A DNA stretch of 64,000 bases from Dermanyssus gallinae (lineage: Eukaryota; Arthropoda; Arachnida; Mesostigmata; Dermanyssidae), in the NCBI GenBank assembly GCA_003439945.1, contig QVRM01006419.1, positions 62,001 to 126,000 on the forward strand, read 5' to 3'. A program made the translations under genes and the position numbers. The notes beneath the pieces were generated by a model. That model was not told where the DNA came from, ran no database searches, and was given only the letters and a program-made list of their open reading frames with translations. Positions 10,799-20,350 of the stretch are shown piece after piece (position 1 is the first letter of the stretch; each line of letters begins with the position of its first letter).

Positions 10799-10800
<2 letters not shown>
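10131..10800 (+). mobile_element. R2-derived non-autonomous insert starting with 28S rRNA sequence
   Basis: The first 25 nt (10131-10155) match, base for base from memory, the universally conserved 28S rRNA segment immediately upstream of the R2 insertion site (it begins GGCGGGAGTAAC and ends CTCTCTTA). The following sequence is unrelated to 28S, so this is the R2 5' junction, not an rRNA gene. The insert is GC-rich, unlike its surroundings, and is bounded on both sides by (TA)n, so it has integrated outside rDNA. Near its right end CACTCCCG (about 10729) and CGGGAGTG (about 10773) can pair. ORFs of 125 and 129 codons lie on both strands but show no R2 zinc finger, reverse transcriptase or RLE motif. 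It looks like a 5' UTR-derived or internally deleted R2 copy. Confidence 0.75.

Positions 10801-10844
<44 letters not shown>
10800..10844. repeat. (TA)n tract at right edge of R2-derived insert
   Basis: TA tract following TTTTGTT at the end of the insert; with the left tract it shows the insert lies within a TA microsatellite. Confidence 0.9.
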
Positions 10845-10847
<3 letters not shown>

Positions 10848-12580
10848 ACGCGTCTCGTAGTGCTACAGGAAGAATATGTAATTTAAACTTACTTATACTG
10901 GCAGAACCTTTTCCATATTTCCACCAAATACTGTTTCTACATTTGTAGAATTCTAACATTTTGAGTTAAATCATTTTAGCCCGTCATTGTGTACTTTATT
11001 CAAAAACGTGTATGTTTAGCCTGCATAAAATCTCTATAAACCAAAGCAGGTGGTAATCTAATGGTACCGATTGGTTAGACGTATGTTCCCACTTAAATCT
11101 GACAAACACGTTTTACTTTAATTATCATATTATAAGAATAGCTGTTTTGTTCCGGTAAAACAGAACACAGTTTATTGGCCTCAGCAATCGTTATTAACGT
11201 TTTAGTCCCTCTTGTAGGCTAGCCAATTGCTTACATTACGAAGCTGCAATCACAGTTTTTCAAGAATCCATTCGAGACCGTAGTAAACGGTCGTGTCGCC
11301 GGTTTGATCCTCGTTGTTGGTCAAATTTTCTTTAAGCGATGCTCACTGAGGACTGATGTAACCATACGGCTGCGGCCATGCTGCCACAAGGACTGCTGGG
11401 AAAACCCCCTAATGACACGGGATTCTACAGGGGACCGACGTAGAAGAACGGGGGAAAACGGCGTACTGTAATCATACTACATATCAAAGCACCACTGATA
11501 TTGTCAAACATGATTCCTGTACAGTGAACACTCGTGTAGTTGTTCTTTGAACGTTGACAGTGCACAATTTTGTGAACTGTTCTTAATGCGGCTATTTGCT
11601 TTTATGAAGCCGACTACTCAGACCAATGGGCAGGATTTCTGCCAAACACGACAGCATGTCTCGTTTTTGCACCGAACACACACACAATGGCGCGTTTTGT
11701 GAAGTGATGTCCGACCATCCACAACAGTATAACACTAAGTAATTACAACAGTAATTTCAGTCCCACTCCTAGCCAAGACGTTGTCGCTATATATATGTAT
11801 ATATATATAGCCGTCTTAATGATCTTTGAAAATCTATGCAATACGAGCCCATGCCACGTTGCGCACGCAATTTTATTACACTGACATGCGTTGCAAAGTA
11901 AAATATCAACAGCTCTGTAGAAAAACTGTTGGAATGAATAGGTTCCCTCAGCAGCACATAGGAAGCGCAGCGTGAGGGGCCCATTAATTCCAACAACATA
12001 GCGGAGCACCGTGGACCAACACGTTCTTCATTTTGAGGACTTTGTTTGTTTGAACGTAGCGAGACGGAAAGCACACGTCCTCACACGTACGGCAGACCGT
12101 CGTGAATGGTCACAGCAATCATTATTACTTCGAAGGTTGTCGGTTTCAAACCAAGCGTGAGCAAGCTAGCGAACGCTGGGTTGGGTCCTCAGTCATAACG
12201 CGCAGATAGGCTGGTCGTCGTTAGATTTCACAAGCTTTGACAACAGGGCAGGGTGTTCTACTCTACCACTCCTGTTTCGTCAGACCCTCATCACATGCTT
12301 TCGCTCCATTTTCAGAACGAACTTAGTTGAAGTAATCAACTTTATTGGACTGTGCGTAGTTTTGCTCCGCCGCTGCTTCTGTTCCTCGCTGCTTGTTGCG
12401 GCAATTTCCACTGTTTCAAACATATCTAGAGAGATGTGGCCACTAACAAAACTGCTCTCTCTCTTGTCCTTGCAGATTAACACGCATGTGCTCAATCATC
12501 AGTGCTTAATGATCACGTTGTCCAAGAGCGAGCTGCGGGCTTTTCGAAATAATATGACGCCGCAAACCGACAGAATCAGC
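10845..12580. other. no gene recognised; AT-rich spacer with one SINE-like fragment
   Basis: Apart from the SINE-like piece near 11.3 kb and a short TA tract at 11789-11810, no coding or RNA feature is recognised. ORFs at 11743-12074 and 12280-12495 (minus) have no family motif and overlap TA repeats. Confidence 0.45.
11270..11355 (+). repeat. tRNA-derived SINE-like fragment, family B
   Basis: It holds a box-B-like CCGGTTTGATCC followed by TCGTTGTTGGT and an ATTTTCTTTAAGCGAT tail. The same order of blocks recurs at 38400-38490 with about 75 to 80 percent identity by eye. Box A is weak. The pair suggests an old SINE family with a short body. Confidence 0.5.
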
Positions 12581-12581
12581 T

Positions 12582-12594
12582 ATATATATGTATG

Positions 12595-12646
<52 letters not shown>

Positions 12647-12674
12647 TATATATATCATATGTATTATATATATC

Positions 12675-12708
<34 letters not shown>

Positions 12709-12712
12709 GTAG

Positions 12713-12745
<33 letters not shown>

Positions 12746-12930
12746 TATGTTATATCTATATCATCTCTATCTCATATCTATGTACTCATATCTCTACTCT
12801 CTCTAGTCTATCTTCTCTTAGTTATATATTTGTATCTATCTCTATCTATCTCTACGTCCTCTCTTCTCTCTATGTATATCTCTCTCTCTCTCTCTCTATC
12901 TTTCTTCTTTGTATCTCTCTCTATCGTCCG
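12582..12930. repeat. compound TA / TC-rich simple-sequence tract
   Basis: TA repeats with interspersed TATT and TAATAT units run to about 12760 and grade into TCTA/TCTC pyrimidine-rich sequence to about 12930. All ORFs here are repeat translations. Confidence 0.9.
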
Positions 12931-13413
12931 ATCTCATATATCTCTCTTCATACATAATTGTACAATGGAAGTCGTAGCAGCAGTGAGCATCTGTCTGCCT
13001 GTCACCGCAGTCCGTCATAATTAAATTCGCGAAAGCAAAAGCCGAGAGAAAGAGAGAGATAAATGTATAGATAGAGATATTGTAGCATTCATCATTCTTC
13101 TTCACAGGCATACCCGTCCCCCTGTTGCTGCCGCATCCACTAAAAGCAAGCAGCCTTGAGCCCTCTGCGCCGACGCACAGACTAACTCTGGCACTCGCCC
13201 CCCCCCCCTACCCCCCACTTAGCCCGCCAGTCCGAGTTGGGCCGAGGGCCCGGAGACGTGACGGTGGCTTTGGTCGAGCTGGTGGTTGTAGCGAGCGGAA
13301 TACTCGTTCGTTCAGTATGTAGTCCTATGAACCAGTAGTAGCAGACGAAGCCGAACTGCTCAGTGGTCAGAGACGAGGAAAGGAAGCGTCCAGACGACGA
13401 GCTAAAGTACATA

Positions 13414-13415
<2 letters not shown>
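12930..13415. other. no gene recognised; C-rich and mixed spacer
   Basis: Contains a C-run at about 13198-13207 and moderately GC-rich DNA. Two short ORFs on opposite strands overlap and have no motif. Confidence 0.4.
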
Positions 13416-13448
<33 letters not shown>

Positions 13449-13449
13449 C

Positions 13450-13500
<51 letters not shown>

Positions 13501-13527
13501 GCATATATATATATATATTAATCTAAA

Positions 13528-13594
<67 letters not shown>
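13416..13594. repeat. duplicated (TA)n tracts separated by ATTAATCTAAA
   Basis: Three TA tracts are separated by near-identical spacers (TATTAATCTAAA at about 13441 and 13517, and ATACATATGCATATAT between), so the block looks like a local duplication of a TA tract with its border. Confidence 0.88.
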
Positions 13595-13596
<2 letters not shown>

Positions 13597-14135
13597 GAGA
13601 AAGAGGGAGAAGATGAAGAAAGGAAAAGAATGAGGAATAAGAAAAAAGCTTGCCGCGGGAGAGGAACTGCTCTTGGTCTAATGTTGCGCGGGCGGCTGGA
13701 CAGTCAAACAGCAGATTCTTGTTGGTTGGTGCCTTTTGTCGTGGTCTTTATCTGTTGTCCCGTTGGCGTCGTAGTGATCTTCATCTGCTTCATTGTCTTC
13801 GTAGTAGCGGTAGTAGTAGTAGTGTTAGACTTTATCTTGCTCATTGTCTTTGTAGCAGTGGTGGTAGTAGCAGAAGTCTTCATCTTGCTCGTTCTATTCA
13901 TAGTAGTCTTCATTTTCATCGCTTCGTCTTCGTAGTCGCTTTGGTCGTCTTGGCTCGTCGTGGTCTTCATCGTCCTCGTCACGAGCGCTCCGCCATCGCG
14001 TCCTCACCATCTTCAGTAGTAGCAGTAGCAGCAGCAGCAGAACCACCATCACCAGTAAAAGCAGAATCACCACCGACATCAAGCCATCATTACTCGCCTG
14101 CTACATGCATTTATATAATAAAAATAATAATAAAA

Positions 14136-14173
<38 letters not shown>

Positions 14174-14600
14174 TGGACGGCGACGATGACTAGACAGATG
14201 TATGGGCCAATTACTGGAGGGCGGAAAAGCGAGCGCCCACGAACCGCCAGTAGAGGAGTCTCGCTTGCTCCCGCTCTGACAACTCGCGAGGCAAACTCGC
14301 GTCTTTTGTGTGCTCTCAAGCGACCGGCCGCAATACGACAGCCTCCTTCGCAAGTGCAGCACTCTACTTGTGCGGGCCGGTGGTGGCCTGCGACTCTGAG
14401 GGAGGTGCGATCGCAGTTTAAGCTGCGACCGAACCCGTCGCAGAAGTGCAAGCCGTTTGTCTAGCTCCGTCTATATCGATGACGGCAGCATCGTCGCGCC
14501 GTCACGCGCCACTGTTGTTGTTGTTGTTGTTTTTGATGTCTGCGTTGTTCATTACTGAATTCGTTCATCAGTGTTGTGACGGTGCCGGTGGTTGTGGTAG
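13595..14600. other. trinucleotide-rich island
   Basis: GC content is raised compared with flanking DNA, with runs of GTA/TAG, CAG and GTC on one strand and an (AAT)n tract at about 14116-14174. Between 13775 and 13925 there is a diffuse ~50-bp periodic unit built on CATCTTGCTCATTGTCTTCG plus GTAGTAG runs. Long ORFs occur on both strands in several frames (to 179 codons) but are low-complexity (valine/isoleucine, serine, asparagine or leucine runs) and show no domain. It could be a first exon or UTR of a host gene, but no splice-supported coding signal is visible. Confidence 0.4.
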
Positions 14601-14610
14601 CGATACCGGG

Positions 14611-14780
14611 GGTCATGGTGAGGTGTCGGTGGTCTTGGTGGGGTGCCAGTGGTCATGGTGGGGTGCCAATGGTCATGGTGGGGTGCCAATGGTCATGGTG
14701 GAGTGCCAATAGTCATGGTGGGGTGCCAATAGTCATGGTGGGGTGCCAATAGTCATGGTGGGGTGCCAGTGGTCATCGTG
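14611..14780 (+). repeat. 20-bp minisatellite, about 8.5 units
   Basis: The unit GGTCATGGTGGGGTGCCAAT repeats in exact 20-bp register with A/G changes at two positions; later units carry AGTCATGG. It is not a multiple of three, so it does not encode a periodic peptide. Confidence 0.92.
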
Positions 14781-15028
14781 ATGAGAGTGCCGGCGATGGT
14801 CGAGGTAACGGCAACCGCGCGAGCAGAAGCAAGAGCGACAGCTTAATCAGACCACGAACGTCAACCTGTCGTCTCATCATATTAATAATCACAATCATAA
14901 TAATCCTATTGGAAGATCTAAATTTAGTGGTAACAACAGTAGCAATAATCTCTTAGCAGTTAAGTATGCAGGCTGCTTTTGAGCAACGAGAGATAAAGGA
15001 ACAGGTAGCTAATCAAGTATGGTATATA

Positions 15029-15070
<42 letters not shown>

Positions 15071-15240
15071 AAGTCAGCACAATGATATATCGTTTAGCTA
15101 CTATTATTATGCTTTTGACATAGGCTTTATAGAATACGGCAAGAATATGAGCTCTCGCTGGTTAAGATTCAGAAATTACAAACCAAACGCTCGTTTACAG
15201 GTCAAATAAAGTTATAAGGTTTCACGCAACGAGCACATGA
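14781..15240. other. no gene recognised; includes (TA)n at 15024-15066
   Basis: AT-rich spacer with one TA tract. No motif-bearing ORF. Confidence 0.5.
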
Positions 15241-15698
15241 TCTTCGTTCTAGCCCCCTTTTTTTTTTTTAGATGTGGAAAATGCTTTAGGCACACCCTCC
15301 GATGTTAATGAAGGGTAGTGTGGAACTAAACGCCGGGGAAGGGTATAATACTCGATCCAATCCGCTCGTTCTACCCAATAAAAACCACCTCTCCCACCCT
15401 CTTCTGGTTCGGAATTGTGAACCATTACATCGAAACCAGAAGAGGGGAGTCCCGTGCTGCGACCCTCTCCTTAGTCTACGACTATGTCCCGAGCAGAGAG
15501 TGGGTCCTGCTGGGGAGTGAACACTAGAGGCCTAGTGTTGAATCGCGATCTGCGGCGATCTTCCTGGCGACATTTTTCGCGCATAAGCCCGTCTAAGTAT
15601 TGGGTCCCGACGTGCCAGTCCGTTGTCGACTTGAGCATGTTGGCAACGGACTGGCACGCCGGGACCCAATACTTAGACGGGTTCTTCGTTCTAGCCCC
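15241..15698 (-). mobile_element. poly(A)-tailed retroposon of 426 bp with perfect 16-bp target-site duplication
   Basis: TCTTCGTTCTAGCCCC occurs at 15241-15256 and again at 15683-15698. The 426 bp between them begins with C and then T12 (15258-15269), so the inserted RNA was copied in minus orientation with its poly(A) at the left. The other end, the RNA 5' end, coincides to within one base with the end of a 38-bp hairpin (15588-15681). Inside are further inverted repeats: CCTCTTCTGGTT with AACCAGAAGAGG near 15399-15450, and AACACTA with TAGTGTT near 15521-15540. Internal ORFs are 72-86 codons on the opposite strand and have no motif. No convincing RNA polymerase III box A/B pair is seen. 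This fits an RNA retroposed by LINE machinery; the source RNA is not recognised. Confidence 0.8.
15588..15681. repeat. 38-bp inverted repeat with 18-nt loop
   Basis: Left arm 15588-15625 starts CCCGTCTAAGTATTGGGTCC; right arm 15644-15681 is its reverse complement with one mismatch (A/G at 15610). The loop is 15626-15643. The outer end of the right arm is the boundary of the retroposon. Confidence 0.95.
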
Positions 15699-16486
15699 TG
15701 GGCAACCTACGCTTTCGAGTGTACTCGCAAGTACTCATGAATAAAGCTATGTGTTTCAAAGTTTACTTGTCTTTAACAGTCGGCAAAAGCGCCTTCTGGC
15801 TGTATTATCTGAGTTCCATATATATATAGCAGATAAAAAGGTGGAAGCATGGACTACAAGCGATAGACGGACAAAGACCACGTACCCGTTTGTTATTATT
15901 AAATAGAGCTAACTTTCCAAGCTTAGCTGCACAACTGTATGTCCATGCTTTAGTACTACAAAGTGTATATACAGGGTTTCCCAGGAGGATTTCAAAAGCG
16001 ATATAAGGAATAGTAGAGCTCGTCAAAGTAAATATTTCATTAAATGGAGAATGGTCTGTGACAAGTCTTGTTTCGGAGTGAACCTTTTCTGAAGAACATA
16101 TAGCGCCGGCCAGAAAATGTAACATGGTCGTTTTGAAGAGAATTCGCAAAACTTGAAGATATTTTACTAGCTTTCACACCCAATGCCTTAAAATCACAAT
16201 CATAACGACCATTTGCAGCGCTAACAAACGCATTTCAGATACGGCGATCATTTTCGTATCAAATATGCGGCGGTCCGATCCGCGATTTCATAGTAATTAA
16301 GATTTTTCGGTGGAAATGTTGAGATCTCGTGCATGCATAAATGACCTCAGACCGACGTAGATTTGATATTAAAATGATCGCTATGTGCGAATTGCGCAAC
16401 GCTTATGTGGGCGCTGCAATTAGTTGTAGGGCTCTAAATTTGAGACATTAGATGTCAAAACTAATAAAATGACTTCATTTTTTGCA
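15699..16486. other. no gene recognised; possible solo transposon terminus
   Basis: A sequence reading TATACAGGGTTTCCCAGGAG at about 15969-15988 resembles the CAGGG tip of the local TA-target transposons and may be a lone terminus; no inverted partner was found nearby. A 114-codon minus ORF at 15805-16149 has no motif. Confidence 0.35.
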
Positions 16487-16490
16487 TATA

Positions 16491-16552
<62 letters not shown>
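16487..16552. repeat. (TA)n followed by T26 run
   Basis: A TA tract passes directly into about 26 consecutive T residues, then TATATATT. The T run could be the poly(A) end of a minus-strand insertion, but no element body was recognised next to it. Confidence 0.8.
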
Positions 16553-16555
<3 letters not shown>

Positions 16556-16589
16556 TATTTGTTTTTATTTTCTTCGAGTTTCTCAATAA

Positions 16590-16795
16590 CATAATATATA
16601 GATGGTAATGCACCATCTTTTTTTATTGAGACATTTGTGCTCCCGTTTTTTTTCCGATTATGGTCAATTTTTAATCAACTCCGGCATTCACATTGTTAAA
16701 TTGGGAACCATAAAAACCAATTTAGGAGTGGCCGGTCTCGAGCCCAGGCTTCCCGAATTCAAGGCAAAGGCTTTTGCCACTAAGCCATCTTGCTT

Positions 16796-16797
<2 letters not shown>
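16590..16797 (-). mobile_element. tRNA-derived SINE, family A, copy 1
   Basis: Read on the minus strand from 16797 it starts GCAAGATGGCTTAGTGGCAA with a box-A match (TGGCTTAGTGG), then TTGCCTTGAATTCGGGA, and a box-B region (CTGGGCTCGAGACC), followed by a body (CTCCTAAATTGGTTTTTATG, CAATTTAACA, GCCGGAGTTGATTAAAA) and A-rich 3' sequence. The same head and body occur at 26793-26990. Its 5' end abuts a (TA)n tract. Head plus body plus A-rich tail is the standard SINE plan. Confidence 0.82.

Positions 16798-16846
<49 letters not shown>
16797..16846. repeat. (TA)n microsatellite
   Basis: An uninterrupted TA tract at the 5' edge of SINE copy 1. Confidence 0.93.
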
Positions 16847-16849
<3 letters not shown>

Positions 16850-16850
<1 letters not shown>

Positions 16851-18065
16851 TGCTTTATCAAGGGTCTGTGCACTAGCTAATACTCTAAAATGTACGTTAT
16901 GCTCTGTCAAACAATGGCAACTAATAGCCAGCCCCGGAAGCAAACTCGCTTATGAGAGCAAATCAAAATAATAACCAAGAGCGCATATGTCAGATATGAC
17001 CATATTTTGCTGGCTGACCTAGTCTAGCGACCGTTCAGTGAATGTAGACATTCTATCGAAAAATGGTTTACCACGATCTCCCGCCAGCACTGATGGCCTC
17101 GGCAAAGAAATTCGTAACTATAGTAACAGCAGAAGTAGCAGCAACGACGTCATGACAACGCCGAAGCCAACGGTTGTGACGACGACAACCGCGATAGCCA
17201 GGCTGAGGGCAGCGGCCAGAAAGTGACTAGAGATAACTCCTCCTACCCATTTCTCCCTGCCTCCATCTCGCCCTACTCTTTCTCTCTGAATAGGGAAGCT
17301 CTCGATAAAATGTCACAGAAGTGTCGTGGTTGTCGTCATCGCTAGGAAAATTATTTCTTTTAGCACGCGTTTCCCCCCTCGTTTTCCCCCTGTGGTTCCC
17401 CACGTACTCTTCCTTATTTTTCCACGCCCTCTCCCCTTTTCTACGTAACTCCTTCCCCCACGTAATGTTGCCACGTTTACCCGCGTCTGTATTCTCTTTT
17501 CCACGTCATATCCCCACCTTCCATGTCATATTTTCCTCCTTCCACGTTTTTCTCATCATTTCTACATTCTCCTCTCTTTTTCTTGCGTCCTTCCTAATTT
17601 TTCACATCCTTCTTTGGCCTTTCCCGCACCCTCCTGAATGCCCAGCCAATTCATCCTAGGCTGTCGTCGTCGCCTTTTTGTTCTTCCCTCCACTTTCGAC
17701 GTGTATCGTATCTTCCCCCTCTAGCAGACTCGAGCGGCCTGAACGGCTATCCCCTGCCAACTGCTATAACCTTCTTGGTTACACCCGTTTCATGCCCCCT
17801 TCCCTATAACTCCACCCCTATACCTCTTTCTATACCTCCACCCTATATTCCCATCATTCTCCTCAGACCTCTACCATATACCCTCATATTTCTTTCCATA
17901 CACTTAGTCCATACATCTTCACCCCTTACCATACGCCTTCCCTATACATCTAAACCCCTTACCATACCTCTGCGCCATGCCTATACTCTACACCCTCACC
18001 GACCCCCTATGCCTCTGCCCGATTTCTTATACCCCAAACTTCTCCTCTAGTTTCTCCTTCTCCTC
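16850..18065. other. no gene recognised; pyrimidine-rich stretch
   Basis: 17230-18060 is markedly C/T-rich on the plus strand, with a loosely repeated CCATA(C/T)CTCT-type motif between 17800 and 18010. ORFs of 62-112 codons are low complexity and lack motifs. Confidence 0.45.
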
Positions 18066-18069
18066 CCGC

Positions 18070-19590
18070 ATCTTCTACTTTACGAGGCCCCAACAATAGC
18101 CCGCCGGTCAGCAGTGACGTCGAAGCAAAGAACTTTAAAGCGGGACCTATTAACGAACGTATAAGCAAACCTTTGTCTATCGTTCGCCTGCACATGTGCC
18201 ATGCCATTATGAATGTGCCCGGGACAGGCGAAGAAAACCTGTATGAGAAGAAGTCTCTGAAAAGGACACTAGATGTCAACCGGTTAAAATACCAGACCGA
18301 GGGAAGAAAGAGCAACTTGTCTACTGAATCTTAAGGTTATGACACATCCAAATCTCAGGCTGCATTAACGGCATGGTTAAGCGAGTCTTGCACAGTACTC
18401 TGGAAGTTTCTGAAGAGGAATGTCAAAATAAACTAGAACAGGCAAAGGAGACAAGCCTCCGAACTTGAGTCTTTGATTAAGAAGAATACAAAGGCGCCAA
18501 CTGATATAAAATATCTAAAAAGCCTACTGGGCAGTCAGGAAACTCCGCGATGAAGGTCGATTTGAGTAAGCGAGATTAGCTAACTAGAAAAAAAAGCTAA
18601 AAGTTAAGACCTTGTGCGGCTTTTTCCGTTGATAGCTCCACATTTGCAGGAGCCGAATACAATTCGGCTCGCATGCGCAGAACGATACAAAAATAAGCTC
18701 GATCGGTCTGCATTTTCAGTAGAACTTCATACATGCAGCACAGAGATCCTATTGGACTTGAACACCAAACGCGTGCTGAAGGAAGCTAGTAATCGTGGAC
18801 TTTAAGCAGTGAAACGCAAGAATAAAATATTTATTAAACTTCCTTTGATATGCAGGCCGAAGTCTTAAACTACACTTTGGGGTAGAGCCGCTTATACATG
18901 AAAAAAGCATAGCAGTCGAAGATGAGCCCAAGGCTGAGGTTCTGCTGAGCTACTTCAAAAGTGTCTACATACAGCCTCAGAATGTCTCCAACGGGAGAAT
19001 CAAGCAAACGGCCCACAAACTAAACGACATTTAATTTCAACCCTTTACTGTGCTCAAAAAACTTCGAAATCTGCAATGCAAAAGCACATATACGCCTGGT
19101 AGGCTATTTTTCCTATTCAAAGAAATGGCCGAGATTGCCCAGTATGATAGTTCCTGCTTAATCATGGAGAAAATAACTGCTGATTGCAATTATGATTTCT
19201 TTTCATTCAACCAACTTTTAGACAATCATCAACACTGGCTTACTAAGGAACAATCGACGGCAACCCAATTATCGGAGGTCTTTCATCACTGGGCCCTGGG
19301 GGAAATCACGGATCTCCGCTCCACACTGTTTACTTTGACTTTTCGCGTGCTTTCAATCAGGTTGAACACCAAATCACTAATGATGAATGACAAATGGATT
19401 TAGGGTTCAAAATTGGTGCCAAGCCTATATCACTGATAGGAGCTACAAAGTCAGAATAATACTGTGTCTGGTACTGCTCCATGACCCTCTAGAGTCAAGG
19501 TTCCAGCCTCGGGCTGCTCTTATACGCAAGTTTTGCTCAAGACCTCAAACTCGTCCTTGGCAAACTCGATGTGATTTACAAGCTCTCTTC
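18070..19590 (+). pseudogene. degraded LINE reverse transcriptase (CR1/Jockey-like)
   Basis: Plus-strand broken frames show LESLIKKNTKAPTDIKYLKS (about 18470-18530), EDEPKAEVLLSYFKSVYIQP (about 18915-18980), and TVLKKLRNLQCKSTYTPGRL with LFKEMAEIA (about 19045-19140). Then come LLDNHQHWLTKEQ (about 19215-19250), RVQNWCQAYITDRSYKVRI (about 19400-19460) and a FAQDLKLVLG remnant near 19535. The order matches the linker, fingers, palm and thumb of CR1/Jockey-type polymerases: SYF-SVY, K-GPDG-P and the QHGFR block. The QHGFR and FADD catalytic strands are damaged or deleted. Dense stops show long decay. Confidence 0.72.
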
Positions 19591-20350
19591 GACGAAGGTA
19601 TATTTTGAAGTCAAAGACTATAAAGACAAGGCCGAACGTTTACCGCCGGCGCAATGTGTGAGAAAGAACGTCTTCTGTGTGGGCCTGCCGTCTATGAGGG
19701 TGAACATAGTCGTCTTCTACCTCCTCCCAAATGTTGACTCGGCAGAGATTGCTGACACGATGAGTCTGGTATATCAGGCTTCACCCTTCCTATGCCAACC
19801 ATCGTCGGAGGCGACTTCAATGCCCGTATTGATTGTGCAGCTACTAACGATAAAGAAGAGGTGCTGCTCTAGTTGATGGAATATTTTGGTCTGAGATGTG
19901 CAAATGCACACGAAGATCACACGTATATAGGTCATAATGAAAGCAGCACTATCGCAGCTGCTAGCCAGACGCAGGCTTGACTACTTCAACAGTAGAAAAG
20001 CTTACATAAGTCTATGCTATGACGACAAGCGTTAATACGCTAGGTGGGAGGGATTCCGACTGCTCAAAAGAGTAGAACGGAAGCCCTCAGCCTACGTTGT
20101 GCGACCTCGAAGGGGGCGAACTACCTGCTCAGCTACGAACAAGCAACAAATCACATGACCGGTTTTATATATAAGTGCCAGGAGCCCGGCATATCGCCAG
20201 ATTATCTCTGCTATTTGAGGGCAAGCATGGCGACGCCAGACGAGACCCAAACTTATACCGGGGTATAGCGTCTGAAAAACGCTAAAGATCTTCTGCAAGT
20301 AGGCTATAAAATGGATTGAAAACGTGATCGACCGGACCCTTTTGCTGAAG
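19590..20350 (+). pseudogene. LINE APE endonuclease fragment and linker
   Basis: A frame around 19690-19960 reads VVFYLLPNVDSAEIADTMS, then GGDFNARID and MEYFGLRCANAHEDHTYIGH with ESSTI. GGDFNARID is the APE-type endonuclease GDFN block, and the last part matches the T-x-x-GHNGSSTIDY strand before the final SDH. Sequence after 20000 continues as a weak linker toward a polymerase (RLKNAKDLLQVGYK near 20265). Because an endonuclease follows a polymerase on the same strand, this is a second element joined to the first near 19590. A stop interrupts it near 19870. Confidence 0.72.

Noticed and set aside
13630..14464. Long ORFs with Val/Ile, Ser, Asn or Leu runs
   Set aside because: They follow from trinucleotide repeats; both strands and several frames are open over the same bases and no domain is seen.
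15588..15698. Helitron 3' end (hairpin followed by CTAG)
   Set aside because: The stem is far too long, and the oligo(A) tail with a 16-bp target duplication points to retroposition instead.
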